Assembly: GCA_028690155.1 (NCBI GenBank)
Contig: JAQVBU010000007.1
Coordinates: 60,031 to 124,030, forward strand
Source of the DNA: Alphaproteobacteria bacterium
GTDB taxonomy: Bacteria > Pseudomonadota > Alphaproteobacteria > UBA9219
Direction: 5' to 3'
DNA: 64,000 nt
Shown here: one piece after another, positions 6,372 through 15,344 of the stretch
Position numbering within the stretch: position 1 is the stretch's first letter
Layout of the letters: each line of letters begins with the position of its first letter
Notes under the pieces: model-generated
Databases searched by the model: none
Seen by the model: only the letters and a program-made list of their open reading frames with translations
What the model was told of the DNA's origin: nothing
Made by a program: the position numbers and the translations under genes

Positions 6372-8900
6372 TTATGCTTTGACGATAGACGCGAGTTCGC
6401 CCGCGGTGTCGCTTGCGCCCATAGCGATTCGTGCGGCCAGCATCTTTTTGACCAAATCCCGTAAGGCCTCGTCTTTCTCGGGCAGGGAAAGGCTTTCGCC
6501 TTCTTCGACAAAGCGTTGGAATTCGTCTTTGTCCGGGAACAAATAAGGTTCGGTTGACAGCCTTTTAAACCAGGCCCGGACATAGTCAGGGTCGCGCCAG
6601 GCAATGGCAAAGAACAGATCGCGCATTTCCGATAAATGGAGATCGGCATCGCCGAAAAACGATTCATCGCCACGTTCGATAATTTCTTGAACTTTGGCGG
6701 TATGGTTGTCGAATCGGTCGTTTTCGGCTTGGTCCGCATGGGGGCGAGCGATTCGGTTGAAAACGGCTGTCATTTTGCCCAAACGCCTTTGAAGAACAGC
6801 GTCGCGGTGTTTTTTGCCGATTCGGGCTATGTCTTGGCGAATAAAACGGGCTTCCTCGGCTACGTGACGTAAGGTTTCCGGATCATCGGCAAATTCGTGA
6901 AGCGTTTCGTTTTGTTCCTGAAGCCGCATTTTCAAAAGGCGAACTTCCGGGTCTCCTTCGGGACCGAGAGCGGCCGCCAGATCGCCCCAGTCTTCCTCGC
7001 CTTGCGTGACGATAGCCGAGGTAAATTTTACGCCATCATCCCCAGCAAAGGAGATTTGGCCGATTTGGGGTGCGTAAAACCGCGGGGTTTTAAGATCGAT
7101 GGCGGTGCCTGATTCGTCTTGAATCAAGACCGAGGCTTGAAGGATGCCGCTTTCGTTCATTTGCCACGAGAAAACAAGCGGTGTTCCTTCTTCAAGGACA
7201 AATCCTTCGGGAAGATCCTCGCCGCCAATACGGAAGACGCCGACGCAAAGGTTCAGATCCAAACGCTCTTCATATTCAATTTGGAAAAGTTCAAAGCTAA
7301 TGTGCCCCGCTTCTTGGGCCTTGAGCGATCGGCCGCTTTTGACGACAAGCCGACCTTTGGCAGGAAGGGGGTCGCCTTTTTCGACAAGCGGAAGAAGCGT
7401 ATTTTCTTGGGCTTGGGGGTCCGGAAGGGCTTTGATGGCGATCGTTTGGGCGGCCGGAATGCTCTGCGCGGCGGCAACAAGACGTGTGATCGTTAACGTT
7501 TGGTCGTGGGGCTCCAGGATCTGGCCTTCGCTGTCCAGAATATGGGCGATGAACGTGTGTTCGCCTTCGCCGATCAGCGGGATCTGGACCGTCAAATCGT
7601 TCGTCAACGGAAGGATTCCCGAACTCCATATCTTACCGACGATTTTAAGTTGGCGCGTTTCGGGGGCTTCCCCAGAGAGGTGCACGGTGACAACGGTTTT
7701 ATCGTCCGGCGTGCGCGACGTATAGCTGTAGGAGACCTGTGGGGCTTCGGGCGGCTCGGCGGCCGCAACCGTGGGTTTGGGCGCGCTTTTGTTATCGGCG
7801 CCCCATTGGCGGCTTTCGCAATAGTAAGCGGCTCCGATGGCCACGGCCGTTAAGGGGTCCGTTTTCATATCCGTGGGGATGCCCAGTTCGGTGGAGACCA
7901 TCTCGCGGACAAGGGGGATGCGGCTCGGTCCGCCGATGAAAACGATACGGTCGATCTCCTCAAACGACGTGTTGTTGTCCTCCAGCATCATGCGGATCAT
8001 ATTGATCGTTTGCATGATGGGGTCGCGGATAAGAGCCTCGAACTGCTCCCGCGAGAAGGGGATGTCGAGATACATTTCCATTTCATTTTGGTCGGTTATG
8101 CGTAATTCTTCATCCGACGCGAGAATGGATGTCCTCTCTTGCGAGGAGAGGTCGATCTTTGCTTTTTCAGCCGCCAGTTGCGCAATGCGGATCAGGCGTC
8201 GGTAAGCCGGATCGCGATGAAAGTTTTCGGGTAGGTCGAACGTTTCCGTCAGCCACGGGCGGATGACCTCATTTACAATCATGCGGTCAAAATCGCGGCC
8301 GCCCAGCATGTTAATCCCTTGATGGGCGAGAATATCGACTTGGCCGTTGATGGCTTGCGCCAAAACGGCGTCGAACGTCCCACCCCCCAAATCATAGATC
8401 AGGAAGCGGCCGGAGCGTTTTGCTCCTTCCATAGCGGCTAAGGCTGCGGCAATAGGCTCCTGCAAAAGGTCTACGTGTTCCAGCCCCGCCATTTTGGCGG
8501 CGCGAAGCGTCGCTTCGGACTGCATTTGATTGAATGACGTAGGAACCGTGATGACCGCCCCTACAATTTTATCGCCGCCCGTTTCGGTCGCGGCTTGGCC
8601 AAGAAGTTGGCGAATGATTTCGGCCGAGCATTCTTCCGGGGTTAACGTCAACTCGGCGCCTTTGACCTCGATAGGGGTCGATGTGCCCATAAGGCGTTTG
8701 AATCCAGCGGCAACGTTTTCGGGCGAAATAAGGGCTTGGTCATGGGCTCGGTGCCCATAAAGGCGGTGACCCCTTTTGTCGAAATAGATAACGGATGGGA
8801 GGACTTCTCCGCCATCCACGGGGCGGAAAATTCGAACCTTGCCGTCGACGATGCCGGCGATGGCGCTGTTTGAGGTTCCAAGATCGATGCCAAGGTACAT
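6372..8900 (-). CDS. Hsp70 family chaperone with extra domain
   Basis: This 842-aa protein has a complete Hsp70 ATPase domain. Phosphate-1 motif GIDLGTSNSAIAG is at the N-terminus, DLGGGTFD near residue 170, and the adenosine motif FIGGPSRIPLVREM near 325. From about 370 to 480 it has a beta-rich segment not found in DnaK. After that comes a recognisable substrate-binding beta domain (PLVEKGDPLPAKGR, then GILQASVLIQD), and a long helical C-terminus. The DnaK linker and EEVD-like tail are missing. It is therefore a DnaK paralogue, not DnaK itself. No J-protein or GrpE gene is adjacent. It is divergently transcribed from the lipoprotein gene beyond a ~380-base gap. Confidence 0.88.
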   Translation of the reverse strand: MYLGIDLGTSNSAIAGIVDGKVRIFRPVDGGEVLPSVIYFDKRGHRLYGHRAHDQALISPENVAAGFKRLMGTSTPIEVKGAELTLTPEECSAEIIRQLLGQAATETGGDKIVGAVITVPTSFNQMQSEATLRAAKMAGLEHVDLLQEPIAAALAAMEGAKRSGRFLIYDLGGGTFDAVLAQAINGQVDILAHQGINMLGGRDFDRMIVNEVIRPWLTETFDLPENFHRDPAYRRLIRIAQLAAEKAKIDLSSQERTSILASDEELRITDQNEMEMYLDIPFSREQFEALIRDPIMQTINMIRMMLEDNNTSFEEIDRIVFIGGPSRIPLVREMVSTELGIPTDMKTDPLTAVAIGAAYYCESRQWGADNKSAPKPTVAAAEPPEAPQVSYSYTSRTPDDKTVVTVHLSGEAPETRQLKIVGKIWSSGILPLTNDLTVQIPLIGEGEHTFIAHILDSEGQILEPHDQTLTITRLVAAAQSIPAAQTIAIKALPDPQAQENTLLPLVEKGDPLPAKGRLVVKSGRSLKAQEAGHISFELFQIEYEERLDLNLCVGVFRIGGEDLPEGFVLEEGTPLVFSWQMNESGILQASVLIQDESGTAIDLKTPRFYAPQIGQISFAGDDGVKFTSAIVTQGEEDWGDLAAALGPEGDPEVRLLKMRLQEQNETLHEFADDPETLRHVAEEARFIRQDIARIGKKHRDAVLQRRLGKMTAVFNRIARPHADQAENDRFDNHTAKVQEIIERGDESFFGDADLHLSEMRDLFFAIAWRDPDYVRAWFKRLSTEPYLFPDKDEFQRFVEEGESLSLPEKDEALRDLVKKMLAARIAMGASDTAGELASIVKA

Positions 8901-8960
8901 GTTAAAGACCGAGAAAACGATACGTCGATAAAATTCAAAAATCCGAGTGCCTTTTAAGCG

Positions 8961-8997
8961 CGATCTTTTCTGAAAAGCGTTTTCGTGTGAAAGATCG
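8961..8997. repeat. Imperfect palindrome in divergent intergenic region
   Basis: The 382 bases between the Hsp70 start and the lipoprotein start hold no gene. Within them, CGATCTTTTC and GTGAAAGATCG flank an inner perfect hairpin, GAAAA-GCG-TTTTC. The position upstream of the hsp70-like gene suggests a control site or terminator of an upstream transcript, but its role is unknown. The remainder is AT-rich and presumably carries the two divergent promoters. Confidence 0.5.
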
Positions 8998-9282
8998 AAT
9001 CCTTAAACTATCTACAGGAATGTGCTTAAAAAACGGTTCCTGTTTTATTAAAAAAAGCTTATCAACGGAGCTTCTTCGAAAAAACGCCCTTATTTTTGCA
9101 ATCTCGTATCGTTAATGCAATCCTTTCTTGGCGTTTGGACGCGATTTGGTTAAAAATACAGGGGTAAATCTCTTGCTATCGGGTTGTTTTTCGTTATTTT
9201 TTCAAAAGGGAGAGGATTCGTATTCCTTCTCGTTCTAAACTGATCTACTTTGCCTAAACGATTCAGTTTCCGGAGTTTTACT

Positions 9283-9999
9283 ATGAAAAGACTGTCTGCT
9301 GCCCTTTTCTTTTTGGTCGCGTTAAATGCTTGCGCGATGCAGGGGGAGGAGCCTCTTTCTCAGACCGAGGAGCAGAAAGTGTTATCCCCTAAAATCTCCT
9401 TGGACGTAAAAAGCATTACGTTGACGGATCGCAGCAGCGGTCAGCCGATGGCCCCGTTTTACGACAGCGAGGATTTTTCGCCAAGCTTGCCTGAGGCGAT
9501 TAAGCAGTGGGCGGTTGATCATTTGCAGGCGCGTGGCCGTTCAGGGCAGGCGATTATCGTGATCAAGAAGGCGTCGTTTGTTTCCCAGCCGATCCCCACC
9601 GAAGAAGGAATCGAGAGCTGGTTTGTTCGTCAGCAAGCGTCCAAATATGTGGCGCGCGTCGACGTTTCGATCGAGGCCAGCGGGCCAAACGGCTTTGCCG
9701 TGACGGATGCCTCGGCATACCGGACGGTGACGTTACCTGAAAATCCGACCTCTCTTGAGCGCAAGACGGCCTATCAAGCGATGTTGGACGGCGTGATGCA
9801 GGATCTCGGCGATAATCTTGATGCAGGCATTCACAAGCATATGGTCAATTTCCTTGTCGCTTCGCCGGTTGTGGGCGCGACGGCCGTTCCGATGTCCCGC
9901 TCGACGACAATCAGCGAGACTCCGTCGGGGTTGATGCCGCCTCAAGCGCCGAGTGAAACCCTTTTTGTCGACGAGGAAGAGGTTTCTATCGAGCGATAA
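9283..9999 (+). CDS. Putative lipoprotein of unknown function
   Basis: The 238-aa product begins with a lipoprotein signal peptide (MKRLSAALFFLVALNAC), giving a lipobox LNAC with Cys-17 as the lipid-modified residue. The start at 9283 is preferred over the upstream TTG at 9250 because it gives this signal peptide and follows CGGAG. The mature part is soluble, alternating alpha/beta in look, with a central AIIVIKKASFVSQPIPTEEG segment. No family is recognised. It is followed by glycosyltransferase genes but has no obvious link to them. Confidence 0.75.
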   Translation: MKRLSAALFFLVALNACAMQGEEPLSQTEEQKVLSPKISLDVKSITLTDRSSGQPMAPFYDSEDFSPSLPEAIKQWAVDHLQARGRSGQAIIVIKKASFVSQPIPTEEGIESWFVRQQASKYVARVDVSIEASGPNGFAVTDASAYRTVTLPENPTSLERKTAYQAMLDGVMQDLGDNLDAGIHKHMVNFLVASPVVGATAVPMSRSTTISETPSGLMPPQAPSETLFVDEEEVSIER

Positions 10000-10094
10000 A
10001 TCGCCGGAGGCTTGTCTTTTATGGCTGAGCCCGCCCCATGGGTGCGCGCAAAGCCCATCGATTAAGGATCTTGGGTTGTGTGGGTCGGAGAGCC

Positions 10095-11033
10095 ATGAAA
10101 AGCGTTGCCGTTCTTATTCCATGCTATAACGAAGAAACCTCAATCGCGACAGTCATTTCCGATTTCAGAAAGGCGCTGCCCAAAGCGACCGTTTACGTTT
10201 ACGATAACAATTCAACCGACAAAACGCGCGAGGTGGCCCGCGTTGCCGGGGCTGTCGTTCGGACGGAGCCTTTGCAGGGCAAGGGGCACGTCGTTCGCCG
10301 TATGTTTGCCGATGTCGAGGCGGATGTTTATGTCCTCGTCGATGGCGATGCAACGTACGATGCCGGAGCCGCGAGGGATATGGTCGGCCTTCTCGTGGGT
10401 GAATCGCTGGACATGGTCAACGGAGCCAGAACGGCCGACGAAGCCCATGTTTACCGGCCCGGCCATCGTTTTGGAAATTGGCTTATGACGCACATGGTGG
10501 CGTGGATCTTCGGAAATCGTTTTTCGGATATTCTGTCGGGCTATAAGGTTTTTTCGCGCCGTTTTGTCAAAAGTTTTCCGGCGCTCGCGGCCGGATTTGA
10601 AACGGAGACGGAACTGGTGGTTCACGCCTTAGAATTGCGCATGCCGACAGCCGAGATTATGACGCCTTACAAAGATCGGCTTGAAGGTTCGCAGAGCAAA
10701 TTGTGTACCGTCAAAGACGGTTTGCGTATTTTATGGGCTATCCTTGTCCTGATCAAAGAGGAAAGGCCGATGCCGTTTTTCTCTTTATTGGCGCTTGTCT
10801 TTGCCGTTGTTGCGTCCGCGTTGCTTGTTCCCATTGTTGTGCAGTTCATGGATACGGGGCTTGTGCCTCGGTTGCCGACAGCCATGATGTCGATGGGCTT
10901 GATGATCGTGGCGTTTTTCTCGCTGACTTGCGGGCTGATTCTTGACACGGTAACCCGTGGTCGGCGCGAGATGAAACGTATGCGATATCTGAACATTCCT
11001 GCGCTCCAGTCTTCCGAAAACGATCCGCTATGA
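10095..11033 (+). CDS. GT2 family glycosyltransferase, membrane-anchored
   Basis: The 312-aa protein starts with the GT-A fold core (SVAVLIPCYNEETSIATVI), has a VLVDGDATYDA acidic metal-binding motif, and a GYKVFSRRFVKSFP acceptor-side motif. Two hydrophobic helices lie near the C-terminus. This is the architecture of dolichyl/undecaprenyl-phosphate sugar synthases such as DPM1-like and GtrB enzymes. The ATG at 10095 has a GGAG upstream; the longer reading from 10038 adds a non-homologous stretch. Its stop overlaps the gtrA start (ATGA), and a GtrB-like enzyme next to a GtrA flippase fits a prenyl-phosphate sugar pathway. Confidence 0.88.
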   Translation: MKSVAVLIPCYNEETSIATVISDFRKALPKATVYVYDNNSTDKTREVARVAGAVVRTEPLQGKGHVVRRMFADVEADVYVLVDGDATYDAGAARDMVGLLVGESLDMVNGARTADEAHVYRPGHRFGNWLMTHMVAWIFGNRFSDILSGYKVFSRRFVKSFPALAAGFETETELVVHALELRMPTAEIMTPYKDRLEGSQSKLCTVKDGLRILWAILVLIKEERPMPFFSLLALVFAVVASALLVPIVVQFMDTGLVPRLPTAMMSMGLMIVAFFSLTCGLILDTVTRGRREMKRMRYLNIPALQSSENDPL

Positions 11034-11449
11034 TGGGCCGGCCTCTTTTTCCGGAACCGAAAACCGTCGCCCAATTTTTTCGGTTTGGCCTTGTGGGTGG
11101 GGTCGGGTTCCTTGTCGATGTGCTGATGCTCTATCTTGGCCTTTTTGCTTTGGGGCTTGGGCGTATTCCGGCAGGGCTCTTTTCGTTTCCTTTTGCGGTG
11201 ACCGTTACGTGGTTCGGAAACCGCCGCTTTGTGTTTCCCGATGCGGCGCCGATGGCGGCCTCGCGTCAATGGAGGCGATTCGTGTTCGTTTGCGCTTTGG
11301 GGCTTGTGCTGAACCGGGGCACGTACGCTCTTCTCGTCAGCGCGTTGCCGTTTGTTTACGCGCACCCTGTTCTTGGCGTTATTGGCGGGACCGCGGCAGG
11401 GATGTTCTTTAATTTTATCGCCGCCAAAAAACACGTTTTCAAGGTTTAG
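11030..11449 (+). CDS. GtrA family membrane protein
   Basis: This 139-aa protein has four predicted transmembrane helices and the GtrA pattern: FFRFGLVGGVGFLVDVLMLY near the N-terminus and TWFGNRRFVF in the middle. GtrA proteins are thought to flip or handle lipid-linked sugars made by their GT2 partner. It overlaps that partner by four bases. The stop TAG (11447-11449) is the first three bases of repeat copy C. Confidence 0.9.
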   Translation: MMGRPLFPEPKTVAQFFRFGLVGGVGFLVDVLMLYLGLFALGLGRIPAGLFSFPFAVTVTWFGNRRFVFPDAAPMAASRQWRRFVFVCALGLVLNRGTYALLVSALPFVYAHPVLGVIGGTAAGMFFNFIAAKKHVFKV

Positions 11450-11574
11450 AGCCGATCGTGATAAGGTTGGCGTCTTTTGACGACAACCGTTCGCGTGAAT
11501 CGGCTCGGTTAAACAAGAAGCTAGAGCATTGACCGCCCGTGCAAAAAGCGCCAACCTTTCCGAAAAGCCTCTAG
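11447..11574. repeat. Dispersed inverted-repeat element, copy C
   Basis: This copy is inverted relative to copies A and B. It lies exactly between two convergent genes. Its left end TAGAGCCGATCG gives the gtrA stop, and its right end (CTAG at 11571-11574) gives the holB stop on the other strand. The hairpin half (GGTTGGCGTC, TTTT, GACGACAACC) is preserved at about 11465-11490. The other arm is more diverged but keeps TTGGCG and AGAGG landmarks. Confidence 0.75.
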
Positions 11575-12554
11575 GATGCCTCATTCATCGCGGCGCGAAG
11601 GTCCGCTATGGCGTTCAGAAAGGCGACTTTGTGATCGAGGTTTGAGGATTCTGCCGCGGCAAAGGTCGCTCGGGTTTTCTCCCACAGGGCCAAGGCAACC
11701 GGAGCTTGGCCGTTTTGGGCGGCTTGTTCCCGTGCCGTCTGGCGGAGCCTTTCGATAAGAAGCGCTGTTAGGGCTTCGAAGCTTTCCTGATCGGTTTTTC
11801 GCGCGATGGCTTCTCCCAGTTTATGAAGTTGAGCGACGTCCAGAGCCGGGAGCGTATCAATGAGGGCGATCATTTCCTTGTAAAGAGGAAGGATGTCGGT
11901 GCGCAGGATTTTTAAGGCGAAACCAAGGCTTCCTCCGCACAGGGCCATGGCGGTTTGAATGTTTTCCGGCGTTGCTTGCGGCGCGGCGATATCCATTAAC
12001 GCGCGTAGCTCATTGTCGTGCAGCGGCTCAAGCGCCAGAATTCTTGATCGGGAGCGAATGGTCGGCAGCAAAAGCCCGGGCGTCGTTACAGTCAAAAGGA
12101 TAAACGACCGAGGAGGGGGCTCTTCGACGATTTTCAGAATCGCGTTCTGGCCAAAGCGGTTCAAGGTATGGGCTTCATTGACGATGACGACCCGCCCGCC
12201 GCCATAAGTGGCTGTTTTGTGAAGAAATCCGCCGACGTTGAGAACGGTTTCGACGGGGATGTTCTTCTTCAACGCGCCCGTTTTTCCATCCTCAGGCCGC
12301 TCGACGATTAAAAGGTCGGGGTGCGTTTCGGCCTCAACGAGTTTTGTGGCCGGAAGCGAAGGATCCGGGCTTCCAAGTTTGTTCGAACCGCCGGTCAGGA
12401 CAAATTGGGCAATGTGCTTGGCTAAGGCGCGTTTGCCGATCCCCTCAATGCCCGCAATGAGCCAAGCGTGCGGCATACGACCTGTCGCGAAAGACTCTTG
12501 CACTTCCCTTAAGGCGCTTGCATGGCCGATAAAAGGACGCATGGTTTCCATCAT
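11571..12554 (-). CDS. holB: DNA polymerase III delta' subunit
   Basis: Delta' (327 aa) is part of the clamp loader. The protein starts with the typical IGHASALREVQESFATGRMPHAWL segment, has a Walker A loop (GIEGIGKRALAKH), and a NAILKIVEEPPPRSFILLTV sensor block. In most delta' proteins the ATPase is inactive. It overlaps tmk by four bases (ATGA), the usual tmk-holB arrangement. The stop is donated by the end of repeat copy C. Confidence 0.95.
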   Translation of the reverse strand: MMETMRPFIGHASALREVQESFATGRMPHAWLIAGIEGIGKRALAKHIAQFVLTGGSNKLGSPDPSLPATKLVEAETHPDLLIVERPEDGKTGALKKNIPVETVLNVGGFLHKTATYGGGRVVIVNEAHTLNRFGQNAILKIVEEPPPRSFILLTVTTPGLLLPTIRSRSRILALEPLHDNELRALMDIAAPQATPENIQTAMALCGGSLGFALKILRTDILPLYKEMIALIDTLPALDVAQLHKLGEAIARKTDQESFEALTALLIERLRQTAREQAAQNGQAPVALALWEKTRATFAAAESSNLDHKVAFLNAIADLRAAMNEAS

Positions 12555-13177
12555 AGGGAAAACGCCTCGCGCACCGCGCGACAGACGGCATCGGCTACGC
12601 GTTCTTCGCTTTGAGAAGCGTCGATGACGCGAAAGCGTAAGGGGTCCTTTTGGGCGAGCGTCAGATAGGCTTGACGCAACAGCTCATGGAACGCGCGGTC
12701 CTTTTGTTGATAGCGGTCATCGTCGCCGCGTTGGGCTATGCGCGCCAAGCCTTGTTCGACCGGGAGGTCCAGCAACAGAGTTAAGTCCGGGGCAAAATCG
12801 GGGGCGACAAGACGGTAGAGGCTTTCAACCTTATCGAGCCCCAACCCCAGCCCAACGCCTTGATAGGCGCGGGTTGAATCGGCAAATCGGTCCGAGAGAA
12901 CCCACGCGCCACGGCCAAGCGCCGGGAAGACCGTTTTGACCAAATGTTCACGCCGAGCCGCCATAATCAGGAGCAACTCGGTTACGGAATCCCAATAATC
13001 ATTTTCGGGCGAAAGCCAAAGGTCGCGAATAGCTTCTGCCGAAGGGCATCCGCCCACTTCCCGCGTGGTCACCACATCAAGGCCTTTGTCGCGTAAGAAC
13101 GCCGCGAGACGGCGTATCTGCGTTGATTTCCCAGCGCCTTCGCCGCCTTCAAATGTGATGAACGTTCCTTTGGGCAT
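12551..13177 (-). CDS. tmk: Thymidylate kinase
   Basis: The enzyme (208 aa) phosphorylates dTMP to dTDP. It has a P-loop (FEGGEGAGKSTQIRRLA), the DR-motif in LSDRFADSTRAYQGVG, and a LID region (RIAQRGDDDRYQQKDR). The length is usual. It lies between the carboxypeptidase gene (6 bases upstream) and holB (4-base overlap), so it is likely in one transcript with both. Confidence 0.96.
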   Translation of the reverse strand: MPKGTFITFEGGEGAGKSTQIRRLAAFLRDKGLDVVTTREVGGCPSAEAIRDLWLSPENDYWDSVTELLLIMAARREHLVKTVFPALGRGAWVLSDRFADSTRAYQGVGLGLGLDKVESLYRLVAPDFAPDLTLLLDLPVEQGLARIAQRGDDDRYQQKDRAFHELLRQAYLTLAQKDPLRFRVIDASQSEERVADAVCRAVREAFSL

Positions 13178-13183
13178 GAGCCG

Positions 13184-14326
13184 TTACCCCAAGACTTTGT
13201 TCAAGAGAAGCCCCAGTTTCTGGAAAATCCGCGAGAAAAAACCGACTTGTTGAACATCTTGTGCGGCGACCAGCGAAAGGATCTTGGGGTCCATATGCGG
13301 GGCCGTAATCGTCAGTGTCCCCATGATATTGCCTTTTTTGATCGGCGCGGCCATCGGCTGATAAAAACTGACCGTGGCTTTCATAAGGCGGCGATCGGAC
13401 CGAGGCAAGGTAATCAACGCTTCTTTTTCGACGACGATGGGGACGGTTTCGTTCTCCCCAAGCCACACCGTCGGCGTAGCCAGAATATCATCTTTTTTAG
13501 CGATCGTATAAAGGCCGAATTCACGATAGCCATAGTCGAAAGCTTTGGCTGCTTCGTCGGCGCGTGATTGCATATCACGCATTCCGTTCAGAACGACAAC
13601 CAAGCGCCGGCCATCCCGTATGCTCGACGCAGCCAAACCGAAGCCCCCTGTGCTGGTGTGCCCCGTCTTTAGCCCGTCAACACTCATGTTACGATACAAT
13701 AAGGGATTCCGATTGCCTTGTTTAATGCCATTGTAGGTGAACGTACGTTCTGAGAAGTAATGATAATATTCCGGGAAGTCGCGCAAAAGCGCCAAGGACA
13801 AAATCGCGAGATCGCGTGCCGTCGAGTAATGCTTGGGGTCGGGGAGCCCCGTTGCGTTGACAAAGTGCGATTCGCTTAGCCCAAGTTCCTTGGCCTTCGC
13901 ATTCATCAAATCGGCAAAGGCGGGTTCGGACCCGGCCCCCAGTTCTTCGGCAAGAACGACCGCGGCGTCATTTCCTGATTGGACGATGACGCCGCGAATA
14001 AGATTCTCAACCGAAGCGCGGCTTCCAACTTTAAGGAACATGCGCGAGCCTTCCTGTTGCCACGCGTGCTTGCTGACGGGGAGCGTGTCCGTCAGTTTGA
14101 GCCGTCCGCTGTGCAGGGCATCGAAGACCATGTACATCGTCATGAGCTTGCTCATGGAGGAGGGCGACATAGGCTGGTCTGCGTCTTTTTCGAAAAGAAC
14201 GGTGTTCGTTGCAGAATCGAGGATGAAGGCTTCTCTGGCGTTAATGTCGAGCGCGGGGGCTTGAGCCCATGCGCAAGGCACACCGAGAATAAAAAATAAA
14301 GCAAAAATGGCGCGGAAAAAGACCAT
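13184..14326 (-). CDS. D-alanyl-D-alanine carboxypeptidase (PBP5/6 type)
   Basis: This periplasmic enzyme (380 aa) trims the terminal D-Ala of peptidoglycan stem peptides. All three penicillin-binding motifs are seen: SMSK (SxxK) near residue 55, SGN in QSGNDAAVVLAEE, and KTG in DGLKTGHTSTGGFG. A PBP5 C-terminal beta domain and an amphipathic tail follow. The start at 14326 is chosen because GGGAGGGGTT lies directly upstream and it begins a signal peptide (VFFRAIFALFFILGVPCAWA). It follows rlpA by 10 bases. Confidence 0.94.
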   Translation of the reverse strand: MVFFRAIFALFFILGVPCAWAQAPALDINAREAFILDSATNTVLFEKDADQPMSPSSMSKLMTMYMVFDALHSGRLKLTDTLPVSKHAWQQEGSRMFLKVGSRASVENLIRGVIVQSGNDAAVVLAEELGAGSEPAFADLMNAKAKELGLSESHFVNATGLPDPKHYSTARDLAILSLALLRDFPEYYHYFSERTFTYNGIKQGNRNPLLYRNMSVDGLKTGHTSTGGFGLAASSIRDGRRLVVVLNGMRDMQSRADEAAKAFDYGYREFGLYTIAKKDDILATPTVWLGENETVPIVVEKEALITLPRSDRRLMKATVSFYQPMAAPIKKGNIMGTLTITAPHMDPKILSLVAAQDVQQVGFFSRIFQKLGLLLNKVLG

Positions 14327-14336
14327 AACCCCTCCC

Positions 14337-15245
14337 TTAATCAACAACAGTACGCGCTTCTGGAACACCGGCGTCTTGGACTTCCGTCAATAAAGCGTCA
14401 GCCTCGGCAATCGTTTTTAAAGGGCCCAAGCGCACGCGGTAAAATTTTGTTCCGTTGACAAGAACGGTCGAGATCGTTGTCGACGCGAGGACATCCAATT
14501 TTTCCTTGAGGCGATAGGCATTTTCCGGAACGGAGAACGCCCCCGCTTGCACAAAAAGCCGTGTTCTGGCCGTTACGGGAAGTTGAACGACTTTTTGAAC
14601 GGGGCGGGTTTTCATTAACTGCAGGCGTGTTTCCCGCGTCGAGTGGACCGGCTTAAGCGTTTCGCGTTCGACGGGCGCGCTCGCAAGCGAGGACACAATT
14701 TCTTCCGAAGGAGGCTCTGCCGATGCGAGCTTAATGGGCTTTCCGTAACGGCGCATGGCATCCGCAATGGCTTTGCTTTCGTCGGCTAAAACTTGAACGC
14801 GCACTTTGGCCAACCCCTTATTTTCGAATCCCAAAAGTTCGGCGGATCTTTGGGAGAGGTCGATAATACGCTTGCCCGAGAAAGGGCCCCGGTCGTTGAC
14901 GCGTACGACGATGGATCGTCCGTTCTCGAGATTGGTGACCCGAGCCAAGCAGGGAAGAGGAAGGGTTTTATGCGCGGCGGTCAGTTCATTCTTGTTGAAG
15001 ATCTCGCCGTTGGCGGTCTTCTTGTTATGAAAGGCGTCGCCGTACCATGACGCGATTCCCGTTTCGTCATAGCTGTAGTCTTCGTTGGGGTAGTACCAGA
15101 TATCTTTGACTTTGTAGGGGGTTCCGACTTTGTAATAGCCGCTTGACGAGGCCGAGCCTTTTGTTACGGGGCGGGTCGCACACGAGACGGAAAGGCAACA
15201 TAACGCTGCCAAAACAAGAAGATTGGAAAAAGAGGGTCTGAGCAT
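14337..15245 (-). CDS. rlpA: Septal ring lytic transglycosylase RlpA with SPOR domain
   Basis: RlpA (302 aa) is an outer-membrane lipoprotein that cleaves naked glycan strands at the septum. A signal peptide with a lipobox (LSVSC) leads to a double-psi beta-barrel (ETGIASWYGDAFHNKKTANG, then VRVNDRGPFSGKRIIDLS). The C-terminal SPOR domain (LFVQAGAFSVPENAYRLKE) recognises septal peptidoglycan. It is followed at once by the carboxypeptidase gene, so this is a cell-wall operon. Confidence 0.93.
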   Translation of the reverse strand: MLRPSFSNLLVLAALCCLSVSCATRPVTKGSASSSGYYKVGTPYKVKDIWYYPNEDYSYDETGIASWYGDAFHNKKTANGEIFNKNELTAAHKTLPLPCLARVTNLENGRSIVVRVNDRGPFSGKRIIDLSQRSAELLGFENKGLAKVRVQVLADESKAIADAMRRYGKPIKLASAEPPSEEIVSSLASAPVERETLKPVHSTRETRLQLMKTRPVQKVVQLPVTARTRLFVQAGAFSVPENAYRLKEKLDVLASTTISTVLVNGTKFYRVRLGPLKTIAEADALLTEVQDAGVPEARTVVD

Positions 15246-15344
15246 TACGATACAAAAAAAGACACGAAGTTAAGGACCATAAACGCTACCATAAAGAGTT
15301 GCGGCGAGTCTATTATCGCTTCGATTTTCTTGTGGAAAAAAGGT

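Noticed and set aside
10667-11584. Open frame of 305 codons on the minus strand across the glycosyltransferase and gtrA genes
   Set aside because: It is antisense to two well-supported genes, has low-complexity basic content and no recognisable motif.
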